From: Candidatus Binatia bacterium
Lineage (GTDB): Bacteria > Desulfobacterota > Binatia > UBA9968
Assembly (NCBI GenBank): GCA_036504975.1
Contig: DASXUF010000138.1
Coordinates: forward strand, 1 to 35,109
DNA length: 35,109 nucleotides
Direction: 5' to 3'
Part shown: positions 1-9,760 of the stretch, one piece after another
How positions within the stretch are numbered: position 1 is the stretch's first letter
How the letters are laid out: each line of letters starts with the position of its first letter
Notes under the pieces: model-generated
Told to the model about the DNA's origin: nothing
The model's database searches: none
Seen by the model: only the letters and a program-made list of their open reading frames with translations
Position numbers and translations under genes: made by a program

Positions 1-31
1 CGGGTGAATGCTCGAAGTTATTGAACAACCG

Positions 32-58
32 TTCGTGCTGAGCTTGTCGAAGCACGAA
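32..58. repeat. Short hairpin repeat with GAG...TCGA loop
   Basis: A perfect 8-bp inverted repeat (TTCGTGCT / AGCACGAA) encloses the 11-base loop GAGCTTGTCGA. It lies just beyond the stop codon of the minus-strand aldo/keto reductase and could fold at the end of that transcript, but no T-run follows. The same loop design recurs near 13.2 kb and 22.9-23.1 kb with different stems. Confidence 0.6.
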
Positions 59-75
59 ATAGATTGTCAAAAGTT

Positions 76-1020
76 TCACCGTGCGTCGAAGCCGCTGTGC
101 CACAATTCCGCGACTCGATTCAGCTCGTCTGGAGACAGACGCACCTCGGCAGCGGCCGCGTTCTCGCGCGCCTGACGGTCGTTGCGCGCGCCGGGGATGA
201 CCACGCCGACTGCGGGGTGAGCCAGGCAAAAGGCGATCGCGGCCTGGGCGAGCGACCGGCCGGGCTTTTCCAGGAAGCGCAGCTTTTCCACCTTGGCCAG
301 CTCCTTGGGAAAAATATCGCCGGGAAAGTTGCGCGCGCGGACGTCGTCTTGTTGAAATCGCTCCTGGTCCTCCGGCTTCAGTTTCCCCGTCAAAAGCCCG
401 CGCCGGAGCGGCACGCGCGCGACGATGGCGACGTTTTTCTTTTGCGCGAGGGAAAAGACTTTGTCCGCCGGCTCCTGAGCGAGCAGGTTGTATTCGAGCT
501 GTATCGTGTCCGACAGTCCGCCTTCGATCGCAGCCAGCGCCTCTTCGAATTTATTGATCGAGACGCCGTAGTGGCGAATCTTGCCTTCTTTCTTCCGGCG
601 CTCGAGCAGCTCCCATACGTCTCCGCGGCGAATCGTCTCCACGTTCGGATTGTGCAACTGGTAGAGATCGACATAATCGGTCTGCAATCGCTTGAGACTT
701 TTGTCCATGACGCGGCCGATGTAGTCGGCGGAAAAGTTGGTCTTGCCGCGATCGGGTCCAGTCATGATGTTGCCGCCTTTGGTGGCGAGAATCACTTTGT
801 CCCGCTTGCCCTTGAGCGCCTTTCCGAGCAGCGTTTCAGAATATCCCGCGCCGTAGGCGTCGGAAGTGTCGATGAAGTTCACGCCCAAGTCCAGGGCCGC
901 GTCGATGGCGCCGAGAGACTCTTCGTCCTTCATCGGGCCGAAGTGGCCCGCGTGCACCATCGTCCCGAGGCCGATCGCGCTCACGCGCAAACCGGTTCTG
1001 CCGAGTGTTCTGTATTCCAT
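76..1020 (-). CDS. Aldo/keto reductase
   Basis: NAD(P)H-dependent oxidoreductase of the aldo/keto reductase superfamily, cytosolic, acting on an unknown carbonyl substrate. The N-terminal MEYRTLGRTGLRVS is typical of the YdhF/Tas-like bacterial branch. The catalytic tetrad is visible: Asp51 and Tyr56 (in FIDTSDAYG), Lys81 (ATKGG) and His123 (QLHNPN). The C-terminal part has the expected cofactor-binding VVIPGARN stretch. The open frame extends 19 codons further upstream, but I chose the ATG at 1020 because GGAGG stands six bases before it and the family N-terminus begins there. Length (314 residues) is normal. It is transcribed away from the PH-domain gene and has no operon partner in the window. 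The family assignment is firm; the substrate is unknown. Confidence 0.9.
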   Translation of the reverse strand: MEYRTLGRTGLRVSAIGLGTMVHAGHFGPMKDEESLGAIDAALDLGVNFIDTSDAYGAGYSETLLGKALKGKRDKVILATKGGNIMTGPDRGKTNFSADYIGRVMDKSLKRLQTDYVDLYQLHNPNVETIRRGDVWELLERRKKEGKIRHYGVSINKFEEALAAIEGGLSDTIQLEYNLLAQEPADKVFSLAQKKNVAIVARVPLRRGLLTGKLKPEDQERFQQDDVRARNFPGDIFPKELAKVEKLRFLEKPGRSLAQAAIAFCLAHPAVGVVIPGARNDRQARENAAAAEVRLSPDELNRVAELWHSGFDAR

Positions 1021-1134
1021 TTTTCCTCCACGGCCGTTTGCCGATGTGCTCGCAAACGACCTTCCTCTTTTCCACAAATTTAGTCATAATTGCAACACGC
1101 TCGGACAAACTGACGTAAGCTCACAACTTGTCAG

Positions 1135-1590
1135 ATGGGTTACATCGAACGAAATCTAGCGGATGGTGAGCGTATCGTTTACCAGACAAAGTTGCACCCA
1201 GTAATTTTTGTTTGGCCGGCTCTATTCTTTCTCATAGCCTGCGCCGGCGCTGCGGGCGGATTCGGCATCCCGGCACAGATTCTCCTGTGGCCGGCGCTAC
1301 TTGCGCTCCTTGTGCTTTTTTCAACCTATCTCCGGTCTGAGTTTGCCGTGACGAATAGAAGAGCAATGGGAAGGATCGCCTTCGGCCGTAGTCCGGCACA
1401 CGTCGAGGTGTCCCTGATCGAACTCCGTGAGGCGGAGTTCAGGCCCGGTATGCTCAGCAGCCTTTTCGACTACGGAACAGTCGTGATGACCGACCGGCAA
1501 GGCGGCAGGCGCAAAATTCGCTATGTGCCCAGCGAATTCTGCAAACATCTACAGGCACGGCATCAAACGATGCAAAGGGTGCTACGATAA
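1135..1590 (+). CDS. Small bacterial PH-domain membrane protein
   Basis: A 151-residue protein of the bacterial PH-domain (bPH_2, YdbS/YdbT-like) type. The opening GYIERNLADGERIVYQTKLHP is the usual lead-in of this family. It is followed by two hydrophobic helices (about residues 24-42 and 46-64) and then a beta-rich domain with the signatures FAVTNRRAMGRIAF and YGTVVMTDRQGGRR. The protein is probably anchored in the inner membrane with the PH-like domain in the cytoplasm. Its role is not known. No clear ribosome-binding site precedes the ATG, which may mean a leaderless or weakly translated message. Its last nine bases overlap the tail of the convergent MFS gene. Confidence 0.8.
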   Translation: MGYIERNLADGERIVYQTKLHPVIFVWPALFFLIACAGAAGGFGIPAQILLWPALLALLVLFSTYLRSEFAVTNRRAMGRIAFGRSPAHVEVSLIELREAEFRPGMLSSLFDYGTVVMTDRQGGRRKIRYVPSEFCKHLQARHQTMQRVLR

Positions 1591-2814
1591 TGAAGCGCCG
1601 GAGTCTTCGGTGGTCTGTGTTCTAGCCACAGCTTCTATGACGTTTCTGTCGGCGGGCGACAACAGGCGATGCCACGCGCGCGTGCCTGCGGCAACCAGGA
1701 GGAAAAACGCTCCCGCGGCGGTGAAGGCAAGCTGGAAACCGTAATTCTGCGCCAGCCAGCCGACCGCCATCGGCGTAATCAATGGGCAAAGAATCCAACC
1801 CAGCCCGCTGCTCGCCATCGCCACGGAGCGGTCGCCGGCTTTGCTGAACTCGCTCGCCTGGACTTGATACAAGAGATCCATGAAGCCGCCGCACGCTCCG
1901 AGACCTACGATCACGAATGCGAGGGCGATGGGGTTCTGCACCGATCCCGTCGCGATTAGAAAGAATCCCAGGCCCGCCATGCCGAGGGCGTAGATTCCTT
2001 TCTGCCGTGAAATCGCGATGAACGACGCCAACATCAAACCGATCATGACCGGGCCCAAGACGCGGAAAGAAATCAGCAGGCCGATCCACTGCTCTTCGTA
2101 GGCCAAAAAAGCGAGATAGAGCGGATAGAGCGATTGGCCGACGGTCGCCGGCAGAGCGGCGGCGAACGATACCGTGATACCGAGCCATATGTGCCGGTAG
2201 CTGAGAAATCGCCCAATGCCTCGCGTGATCGTCCAGAAACTCCGTCCGCCGGGCTTGGGCTCGACGCGCGGAAACAGCAGGCTCAACAGCATGCAAAAAA
2301 TGGCCGCGGCCGTGAGCAGGATAAATGCGGCGCCAAATCCCACGAGCGCCAAGATCGCGCCGCCGAGACTCAAGCCGACGAGCCCGCCGCCGCAGTTCCA
2401 GGCGTAGAGCCTGCCTAATTTTTTTCCCAAGTCGGCGCCCGGCAGTTGGCTGCCCAGCGACTGGATCGAAGTCCAAAACAAGCTGCGCGAGCAGAAGGCG
2501 AGCGCCTGCGCCAATGCGAGGTGAATATACTGATCTGCCGCCAGCAGCGTTGCTGCCGCCAACGCCATCAGAAAAAAGCAGATTTGCAGAACGCGCCGCT
2601 CGCCGAAGCGATCGGACAGAGCGCTGCCGCCGAAGCGCACGACCAGCTCGACCAGGACCGGCAGAGAGACAAGACTGCTGATTTTGACGATCGAAAAGCC
2701 GAGGGATAACGCGTAAAGCGGCACCAGGATCTGAAGCATGCCCATGCAGACGTTCCACAAGGCTCCACTGAAGTATAGAGCGGCGAGATCGTAAACGGGA
2801 TTTCTTCGGCTCAT
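1582..2814 (-). CDS. MFS transporter, 12 transmembrane segments
   Basis: A 410-residue major facilitator superfamily permease. The first loop between TM2 and TM3 carries the MFS motif A variant (GGSALSDRFGERRVLQ, about residues 62-77). Roughly twelve hydrophobic segments are present, with a cytoplasmic central loop around 190-210 (PRVEPKPGGRSFW). It should act in the inner membrane as a proton-coupled exporter or uptake carrier; the substrate cannot be told from sequence. It starts 34 bases after the prfB stop and is probably co-transcribed with it, although I see no strong Shine-Dalgarno before the ATG. The gene ends tail-to-tail with the PH-domain gene, and no terminator hairpin with a T-run separates them. 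Confidence 0.85.
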   Translation of the reverse strand: MSRRNPVYDLAALYFSGALWNVCMGMLQILVPLYALSLGFSIVKISSLVSLPVLVELVVRFGGSALSDRFGERRVLQICFFLMALAAATLLAADQYIHLALAQALAFCSRSLFWTSIQSLGSQLPGADLGKKLGRLYAWNCGGGLVGLSLGGAILALVGFGAAFILLTAAAIFCMLLSLLFPRVEPKPGGRSFWTITRGIGRFLSYRHIWLGITVSFAAALPATVGQSLYPLYLAFLAYEEQWIGLLISFRVLGPVMIGLMLASFIAISRQKGIYALGMAGLGFFLIATGSVQNPIALAFVIVGLGACGGFMDLLYQVQASEFSKAGDRSVAMASSGLGWILCPLITPMAVGWLAQNYGFQLAFTAAGAFFLLVAAGTRAWHRLLSPADRNVIEAVARTQTTEDSGASLS

Positions 2815-2848
2815 TTTGTTGGCGGCAACTGAGATATGTGAGGGGACC

Positions 2849-3968
<1,120 letters not shown>

Positions 3969-4001
3969 GGGGTTCGAACAGCTCTAGGCCGATGATGCAG
4001 C

Positions 4002-4454
4002 TTAGTATAGCGCCGCCGCTTTATTTCCACAAAGCGTCCGCGAGATTTTTCTCTCCAGCGCGCGCATGACTTGAGCCTCTTTTTTGGAGCGCTCGTGATC
4101 GTATCCGAGCAGATGAAGGATGCCGTGGATCAACAAGCGGTCGATCTCTTGGTCCAGCGTCCAACCGCAGGCTTTCGCCTGCTCCTCGGCCCGTTCGACC
4201 GAGATGACCACGTCTCCCAGCAATCTCATCTGTCCTTCCGGAAGTGCGCCCACGGGAAAGGAGAGCACGTCGGTCGGCTTGGGGTGGCGGCGATATTTTC
4301 GGTTGAGCTTTGCGATCTCCCGATTGGTTATCAGCGCGACGCTGAGCTCCGCGCGATTCTGCTTGAGCGAAGCGAGAATCTTTTGTGCCGTCATTTTGAT
4401 TCGGTGAAGTGGAAGCTTACTTCCCGGCGCGTGATTCACTATTGCTACGCTCAT
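4002..4454 (-). CDS. ybeY: Endoribonuclease / rRNA maturation factor YbeY
   Basis: Single-strand-specific metallo-endoribonuclease used in 16S rRNA 3'-end maturation and ribosome quality control. The zinc motif H-x3-H-x5-H is present as HGILHLLGYDH (His110, His114 and His120 from the ATG used here). The preceding PTDVLSFP and LLGDVVIS motifs are also family hallmarks. The open frame extends to a TTG at 4481 that overlaps the phoH stop (TTGA). I prefer the ATG at 4454 because the family normally begins with a short MSV-I-like strand, but the TTG start with translational coupling cannot be excluded. It follows phoH, its usual neighbour. Confidence 0.92.
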   Translation of the reverse strand: MSVAIVNHAPGSKLPLHRIKMTAQKILASLKQNRAELSVALITNREIAKLNRKYRRHPKPTDVLSFPVGALPEGQMRLLGDVVISVERAEEQAKACGWTLDQEIDRLLIHGILHLLGYDHERSKKEAQVMRALERKISRTLCGNKAAALY

Positions 4455-4477
4455 GGGAAACTTAGGAGCGGGTTCGC

Positions 4478-5515
4478 TCAATCGCCGCCGTCGGGGTTCT
4501 GTTTTCTTCCCGCAGTTGCCGATCGGGTCTCGTCGCGCTCGTACGCGGTGATGATCTCCTGCACCAGGCGGTGGCGCGCGACGTCCCGCTCGGTGAAAGT
4601 CACGAATTTGATTCCCTCGACGCCGGTGAGAATACGCCAGGCCTCCTTCAGGCCAGACGGTTTTCCCGCCGGCAAATCGATCTGCGTAACGTCGCCGGTG
4701 ATGACCGCCTTCGAGCCATAGCCCAGGCGCGTCAAGAACATCTTCATCTGCTCGGGCGTCGTGTTCTGCGCCTCGTCGAGGATCACGAAAGAGTCGTTCA
4801 GTGTCCGGCCGCGCATGAAGGCGAGCGGCGCGACTTCGATCGTGCCGCGCTCGACGAGCTTGCGCGCGCGGTCGAAATCGACCATGTCGTGCAGCGCGTC
4901 GTAGAGCGGGCGCAAATAGGGATTTACTTTTTCCGCGAGATCGCCGGGCAAAAAGCCGAGCTTCTCGCCCGCCTCGACCGCGGGGCGGGTCAGGATGATG
5001 CGCACGTAATTGTTCTTCATCAGTTCGGCCACCGCCATCGCCATCGCGAGATAGGTCTTGCCGGTGCCCGCCGGGCCGATGCCGAAAACGATGTCGTGGC
5101 GGCGGATCGCGTCGATGTAGGCTTTCTGGGCCACGCTCTTGGGCGTGATCGTGCGCTTGTGCGAAGAGATGTAAATTGTATCGAGAAAGATGTCCTGCAG
5201 GTGGGCGCGGTTGTCGCCGCTCAAGATGCGCACGGCATAATCGACATCGCTGCCGTACACGGGATAATTTTTTTCCAACAGGCCGTAAAGCTGCTTGAGA
5301 ACCTTGGCCGCAAGCTCGACCTCGACGGCATCGCCCTCGATGTCGATGCTCGAGCCGCGCACGTGGAGTTTCGCTCCGAGAGCGCGCTGAATGATCTTCA
5401 GGTGCTCGTCGTGCTGGCCGAGAAGATCGCGAAAGTGGTGCGGGTCGGGGAAATCGATTCGCGTTTTCTCGCCGACGGCCGCGGCCTCCGCCTTCTTGCC
5501 GCTCTCTTCCTTCAT
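4478..5515 (-). CDS. phoH: PhoH family ATPase/helicase-like protein
   Basis: A 345-residue PhoH-like protein (PhoH/YbeZ group), a cytosolic ATPase thought to work with YbeY in RNA metabolism. Residues 1-90 form a KH-like N-terminal region (NLKII... [15 protein letters not shown]). The Walker A motif GPAGTGKT lies at 147-154, and a Walker B motif appears in [14 protein letters not shown] in the second half, followed by the conserved [12 protein letters not shown]. The ATG at 5515 overlaps the yjbQ stop as ATGA. The order yjbQ-phoH-ybeY suggests one co-translated unit. Nothing unusual is visible. Confidence 0.93.
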   Translation of the reverse strand: MKEESGKKAEAAAVGEKTRIDFPDPHHFRDLLGQHDEHLKIIQRALGAKLHVRGSSIDIEGDAVEVELAAKVLKQLYGLLEKNYPVYGSDVDYAVRILSGDNRAHLQDIFLDTIYISSHKRTITPKSVAQKAYIDAIRRHDIVFGIGPAGTGKTYLAMAMAVAELMKNNYVRIILTRPAVEAGEKLGFLPGDLAEKVNPYLRPLYDALHDMVDFDRARKLVERGTIEVAPLAFMRGRTLNDSFVILDEAQNTTPEQMKMFLTRLGYGSKAVITGDVTQIDLPAGKPSGLKEAWRILTGVEGIKFVTFTERDVARHRLVQEIITAYERDETRSATAGRKQNPDGGD

Positions 5516-5937
5516 TCGCTCTCTCCCATGATTTGCAGCACGATCTCGCGCGTGCGCGGCCGGTTGTCGAAATCGAGCAGCACGATCTGCTGCCAGGTGC
5601 CGAGAAGCAGCCGGCCGCCGTCGATCGGGATCTGCAGCGACGGACCCAAGAGCGAGGCGCGCAGATGGGAGTAGCCGTTGTCGTCGCCCCAGCGGTCGTC
5701 GTGGCGATATTTCCGGTTCGAAGGGATCAACCTCTCCAACAACTCCTTCAAGTCCTCGAGCACGCCGGATTCATACTCGATCGTCGTGAGAGACGCCGTC
5801 GAGCCGGAGACAAATAAGGTAGCCAGACCGTGGCGGACTTTTTGCCGTTGAAGCTGTTCCTGGACTTTCGGCGTGATGTCGATGATGTCGCAGTGCCCCT
5901 GGGTTTTCTCGGTGAGTTTTACAGTATGAATGACCAT
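5512..5937 (-). CDS. yjbQ: YjbQ/UPF0047 family protein
   Basis: A UPF0047 protein of about 141 residues. YjbQ homologues have been reported to have weak thiamine-phosphate synthase activity; the physiological role is unsettled. The family signature is clear: [14 protein letters not shown] in the middle, [15 protein letters not shown] with the conserved His, and the C-terminal [15 protein letters not shown]. The frame is open to an ATG at 5967, but I place the start at the ATG at 5937, which overlaps the alaS TAA as TAATG and gives the normal family N-terminus ([14 protein letters not shown]). The longer form would overlap alaS by 31 bases. Confidence 0.88.
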   Translation of the reverse strand: MVIHTVKLTEKTQGHCDIIDITPKVQEQLQRQKVRHGLATLFVSGSTASLTTIEYESGVLEDLKELLERLIPSNRKYRHDDRWGDDNGYSHLRASLLGPSLQIPIDGGRLLLGTWQQIVLLDFDNRPRTREIVLQIMGESE

Positions 5938-8573
5938 TACGTGTTCGTTGACTTCACGATCTGCCATACTTTATCGACGGCCTCGTCCACCTTTGACGGA
6001 TCTTTACCTCCGGCCTGGGCGAAGTCCGGCCGTCCGCCCCCGCCGCCGCCGACGATCGGCGCGATTTGCTTGACGATGTTCCCCGCATGATAACGCGAGG
6101 TCATGTCCTTGGTTACGGAAGCGACCATCGACACGGTGGAGTCTCCGGCGCTCACGAGGAAGACGAATCCCGAGCCGATCTTTTCCTTGAGCTGGTCGGC
6201 CAGCTCGCGCAATTGATTCGCGTCGGTTCTCTCGACCTTAGAAACGACGAGCGTGGCGCCGTCGACCTGTTGTTTTTTCGCCAGCAGCTCGGGGAGCTGA
6301 TTTTTTCCCCGCTGGCCGCGGAGCGTTTCGATCTCCCGCTCCAGCTCTTTTTGCTGCTGCAGGAGCTTCTTTACTCTCTCGACCGTATCGTCCGCTCCCG
6401 AGCGCAGCAGCGATCCGATCTCCTTCAGTCGCTGCTCGTAGGTGCGGATCAGATCCAACGCGCCCTCCCCGGTCATGGCCTCGACTCGCCTCACGCCCGC
6501 AGCGACGCCGCCCTCGGCGTGGAGCTTGAAGATGCCGATCTCGCCGGAGCGGTGGACGTGAGTCCCGCCGCAAAGCTCGGTGGAGAAATCGCCGATCTTA
6601 ACGACGCGTACCGTGTCGCCGTACTTGTCGCCGAAGAAGGCGAGCGCGCCCTTGCGGATCGCCTCGTCGTAGCTCGTTTCTTCGGTTCTCACGTCGGCGT
6701 CGATGCGAATTCTCTCGTTGACGCGTTGCTCAATGTCGGCCAGCTTCTCGTCGGGGATCGCGCCGGTGTGATTGAAATCGAAGCGCAGCCGCTCGGCCGC
6801 GACCAGGGAACCCGCCTGGCGCACGTGTCCGCCAAGCTCTTCGCGCAACACGGAATGTAGAATGTGCGTCGCCGAATGGTTGAGCGCCGTGCGCCGGCGG
6901 TGTCGCGGATCGACGACCAGATGGACTTCGTCGCCGACCTGGAAGCGTCCTTTCACGACTCTGCCGCGATGCACGGTCAACTGCGGCGTCGGGTGCTGCG
7001 TGTCGATGACTTCCATGCGGTCGCCGCGCGCGGTCTCGATCGCGCCGCGGTCTCCCACCTGTCCGCCGGATTCGCCGTAAAAAGGCGTCTCGGCGGTGAT
7101 GAGATCGATCTCCGCGCCTTCATTTGCTTCGTTCTTGCCCCGTCCTTCCGCATAGATGGCCAGAACGGTCGATTCCGCCTCCATCCTGTCGTAGCCGATG
7201 AAACGAACCGGGCGATCGAGTTGAACTTTCAAATCGCTTTGCGACACTTCTCTCGCCCCCCGCGCCCGGCTGCGCTGCTCCTCCATGAGGCGCTCGAAGC
7301 CCGCGTTATCCACGGAGATTCCTTCGCCACGGAGAATGTCTTCGGTAAGATCGAGCGGAAAACCGTAAGTGTCATAGAGCCGGAACGCCAGCTCTCCAGA
7401 AAGCACCTTTTGCTTGTGACGCTTCATCTGGCTGATTGCGCCTTCCAAAAGTCCAAGTCCTTTTTCCAGAGTCTCGCTGAAACGCTCCTCTTCGCTGCGT
7501 ATCACCTCCTGTATATATCGCTGGCGCTCGCGCAGCTCCGGATAGGCGTCGCCCATCACCTCCGCCACGGTCACCGCGACTTTATAGAGAAACGGCTCGG
7601 TCAAGCCGAGAATGCGGCCATGACGCGCCGCGCGCCTTAGCAACCTCCGCAAAACATACCCGCGTCCTTCGTTGCTGGGAATCACGCCATCGGCGATCAA
7701 AAAGCTCACGGCGCGGCTGTGATCGGCGATGACACGGAAAGAGCTATCCGCCGCGGCATCCGCGCCATATTTTTTCACCGCCAACTTTTCGACTTCGGCG
7801 ATGATGCCGCGCATATAGTCGATGTCGTAATTCGAGAGCACGCCCTGGAGTACCGCCGTGATGCGCTCCAGCCCCATGCCGGTATCCACGTGCTTGGCGG
7901 GCAGATCTTCGAGCGTCCTGTCGTCTTTGCGATTATATTGAATAAAGACCAGATTCCACAGCTCGATATAACGGGCGCAGTCGCCGTTCACCCGGCACCG
8001 ATGACCCTTTACGCTCTTGTGGTCGCAGGCTTCTGGGCCGCGGTCGAGATGGATCTCGCTGCACGGCCCGCACGGTCCGGACTCGCCCATCTCCCAAAAA
8101 TTTTCTTTTTCACCGAAGCGGAGAATGCGCTCCTTGGGAAGGCCGCTGATTTCCAGCCAAAGTCGCTCCGCTTCCTCGTCGTCCTCATAAACGGTCGCCC
8201 ACAGCTTGTCTTTCGGCAGCTTCCACTCGCGCGTCAGCAGCTCCCATGCCCAGGCGATCGCCTCTTTCTTGTAGTAGTCGCCGAACGACCAGTTGCCGAG
8301 CATTTCGAAGAACGTGTGATGGTAAGTGTCGCGCCCGACCGCCTCGAGGTCGTTGTGCTTGCCGCTGATGCGGAGGCACTTCTGCGCGCTTGCCGCGCGC
8401 ACGGCGGAAGGCTTCTCGACGCCGAGGAAAATATTTTTAAACTGCACCATGCCGGCATTGGTGAACAGCAAGGTCGGGTCCTTCTCCGGCACCAGCGACG
8501 AGCTGCGGACGATCGTGTGGCCGCGCTTGGCGAAGTAGTCTAAAAAAGATTTCCGTATCTCGTTGCCGGTCAT
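5937..8573 (-). CDS. alaS: Alanyl-tRNA synthetase
   Basis: Class II aminoacyl-tRNA synthetase that charges tRNA-Ala and edits Ser/Gly mischarging. The 878-residue length is standard. Domains in order: the catalytic core from MTGNEIRKSFLDYFAKRGH with motif 2 around YHHTFFEMLGNWSFGD (residues 84-99); the tRNA-recognition helices; the editing domain with zinc ligands His566 and His570 (LNHSATH) and Cys668 and His672 (CGGTH); a coiled coil near 730-765; and the C-Ala domain ending in the glycine-rich GGGGGGRPDFAQAGG. The ATG at 8573 overlaps the stop of the upstream protease gene (ATGA). recA-recX-alaS is a common order; here a toxin-antitoxin remnant and a protease gene lie in between. Confidence 0.97.
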   Translation of the reverse strand: MTGNEIRKSFLDYFAKRGHTIVRSSSLVPEKDPTLLFTNAGMVQFKNIFLGVEKPSAVRAASAQKCLRISGKHNDLEAVGRDTYHHTFFEMLGNWSFGDYYKKEAIAWAWELLTREWKLPKDKLWATVYEDDEEAERLWLEISGLPKERILRFGEKENFWEMGESGPCGPCSEIHLDRGPEACDHKSVKGHRCRVNGDCARYIELWNLVFIQYNRKDDRTLEDLPAKHVDTGMGLERITAVLQGVLSNYDIDYMRGIIAEVEKLAVKKYGADAAADSSFRVIADHSRAVSFLIADGVIPSNEGRGYVLRRLLRRAARHGRILGLTEPFLYKVAVTVAEVMGDAYPELRERQRYIQEVIRSEEERFSETLEKGLGLLEGAISQMKRHKQKVLSGELAFRLYDTYGFPLDLTEDILRGEGISVDNAGFERLMEEQRSRARGAREVSQSDLKVQLDRPVRFIGYDRMEAESTVLAIYAEGRGKNEANEGAEIDLITAETPFYGESGGQVGDRGAIETARGDRMEVIDTQHPTPQLTVHRGRVVKGRFQVGDEVHLVVDPRHRRRTALNHSATHILHSVLREELGGHVRQAGSLVAAERLRFDFNHTGAIPDEKLADIEQRVNERIRIDADVRTEETSYDEAIRKGALAFFGDKYGDTVRVVKIGDFSTELCGGTHVHRSGEIGIFKLHAEGGVAAGVRRVEAMTGEGALDLIRTYEQRLKEIGSLLRSGADDTVERVKKLLQQQKELEREIETLRGQRGKNQLPELLAKKQQVDGATLVVSKVERTDANQLRELADQLKEKIGSGFVFLVSAGDSTVSMVASVTKDMTSRYHAGNIVKQIAPIVGGGGGGRPDFAQAGGKDPSKVDEAVDKVWQIVKSTNT

Positions 8574-8947
8574 TTTGATGCCGCAACGGGCAGCGGCCCT
8601 GCCGCAACCAATTTCTTAAGTCTTGAGTCAACGATAAGATTCATGCCTTCGAGAGTCCTAGCCCCCAAGAGCGATAGATCGCCCTCTTCTGCGAATACAA
8701 CCTCGTCAACCGTGAAAAATTTGTCCACGCGAATGATGGCGAACCCTACACTACGAGTGATTCGCTGACCGTTGGCCATCACAAACTCAAGGTCCTTTTT
8801 TTCCCGCTTGATGCCGAGCTTCTCAAGCGTCGGCTCCGGCACCCACGTATATTCGCTTCCCGTATCGACCAAAATTTTGGGGATCACGGCCGACTTGGTG
8901 CGATCGACAGAGTTTTCAATTTTACACCGTATGTAAAACGTGCCCAT
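8570..8947 (-). CDS. Retropepsin-like (clan AA) aspartic protease
   Basis: A 125-residue single-domain protein resembling bacterial retroviral-type aspartyl proteases, which act as homodimers with each chain giving one catalytic Asp. The active-site motif is VDTGSEYTWVP (Asp at about residue 28), and the second family element, ANGQRITRSVG followed by LLGARTLEGMNL (hydrophobic-hydrophobic-Gly flap partner), is present. No signal peptide or membrane segment is seen, so it is probably cytosolic. The start follows directly after the stop of a 22-codon vapC stub (TAG, one base, ATG), with GGGGTAGG as a possible ribosome-binding site. Its stop overlaps the alaS start. The substrate is unknown. Confidence 0.8.
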   Translation of the reverse strand: MGTFYIRCKIENSVDRTKSAVIPKILVDTGSEYTWVPEPTLEKLGIKREKKDLEFVMANGQRITRSVGFAIIRVDKFFTVDEVVFAEEGDLSLLGARTLEGMNLIVDSRLKKLVAAGPLPVAASK

Positions 8948-8948
8948 A

Positions 8949-9017
8949 CTAACCTACCCCTTCGGCCGATTGCCTCATCAAGTCGCTAAAGGCGTTGGTA
9001 TCCAGCAGGAATATCAT
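8949..9017 (-). pseudogene. Truncated VapC-type PIN toxin (22 codons)
   Basis: The antitoxin stop codon overlaps an ATG at 9017 (ATGA). The frame then reads MIFLLDTNAFSDLMR..., the canonical first strand of a PIN-domain ribonuclease with its first catalytic Asp (LLDTN), but ends at a TAG after 22 residues. A complete VapC needs about 130. Nothing further downstream resembles the rest of a PIN domain; the retropepsin-like gene begins two bases later. I read this as the 5' stub of a lost vapC. Confidence 0.7.
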
Positions 9018-9283
9018 CGCTGATTTGCCGCTCCTTCTCCGCCAAACAAACCCTCCGTGCGAACGGGCAACCTGCCCTGCTCGATCACGCGCTCTAACTC
9101 GTCAACGTCTTTTGGGTTAAGACGCGGCAAGTCGCGCATCGCCTTGAGGATTGCAGCCGGCGAGCCGGGTTGAAATTCTCGGCGCAACGGTTCGATCGAG
9201 ACGCTCACCGGTTGGCCTTCGGCATATGGCAAAGGCTCCTCCAACTCAATAAATTTGCCTTTCGCGACACCCTTATGCGTCAT
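9014..9283 (-). CDS. VapB-like antitoxin
   Basis: About 89 residues beginning MTHKGVAKGKFIELEEPLPY, which resembles the small beta-strand N-terminus of DUF104/VapB-like antitoxins (a swapped-hairpin or AbrB-like fold). This is followed by EGQPVSVSIEPL and an acidic, proline-containing C-terminal tail (LPRLNPKDVDELERVIEQG), the part that would wrap the toxin. The ATG at 9283 has AGGAGG six bases upstream; a GTG two codons earlier lacks spacing. The next gene in the coupled frame is a vapC stub, so the antitoxin has no intact partner here. It lies seven codons or fewer from recX, inside the recA operon. Confidence 0.65.
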   Translation of the reverse strand: MTHKGVAKGKFIELEEPLPYAEGQPVSVSIEPLRREFQPGSPAAILKAMRDLPRLNPKDVDELERVIEQGRLPVRTEGLFGGEGAANQR

Positions 9284-9295
9284 CGTCACCCTCCT

Positions 9296-9760
9296 TCAGC
9301 CGTTTTCCAAAGGTTGATTCAAAATCTCCGCAATCACCGAGTCGCGATAGCCGCGCCGCTGCAGGAAGCCGACCGCCCGGCGCAAAGCTTTTACGTCGCT
9401 GAGGTCCTGGCCGCGGAATGTTTTTTCCAACAGAGCTCTCGCTCGCTCTCGGCCGCCGTTCTGCGCGAAAGACTCGTCGAGAAGCCGGCTGATGATCGAG
9501 TTCGCGATTCCTTTCCGTCTGAGCTCCCTTTCGAGACGAAGCGGCCCGTAGCCTCGATCCTCTATTCTAGCTTGCGCGAAGCTTCGGGCAAAGGCCTCGT
9601 CGTCGAGCAATTTGAGCGAGCGGAGTTTTCCCAGGGTAGGTTCGATGATCTTGGATGGAAATCCCGATTGAGCGAGCTTGGTTTTTACCTCTGCTTCGCT
9701 TCGAGCGCGATAACCGAGAAATTTAATTGCCTGCTTCAGCGCCTCGTCTTGGGACCTCAC
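9296..9760 (-). CDS. recX: Regulatory protein RecX
   Basis: RecX binds the RecA filament and modulates its extension and ATPase. The 154-residue protein has the three-helix repeats of the family: a first repeat with [19 protein letters not shown], then [17 protein letters not shown], then [17 protein letters not shown]. It starts with GTG at 9760 overlapping the recA stop (GTGA), so it is translationally coupled to recA as in many bacteria. Length and motifs are ordinary. Confidence 0.92.
   Translation of the reverse strand: MRSQDEALKQAIKFLGYRARSEAEVKTKLAQSGFPSKIIEPTLGKLRSLKLLDDEAFARSFAQARIEDRGYGPLRLERELRRKGIANSIISRLLDESFAQNGGRERARALLEKTFRGQDLSDVKALRRAVGFLQRRGYRDSVIAEILNQPLENG

Noticed and set aside
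64-1083. Long open frame opposite the aldo/keto reductase, and many similar antisense frames (for example 2816-3907, 4571-5674, 17389-18777, 29944-31317)
   Set aside because: They mirror well-identified genes, carry Arg/Ala/Gly/Val-rich sequence without motifs and arise from the high-GC codon pattern of the real strand.
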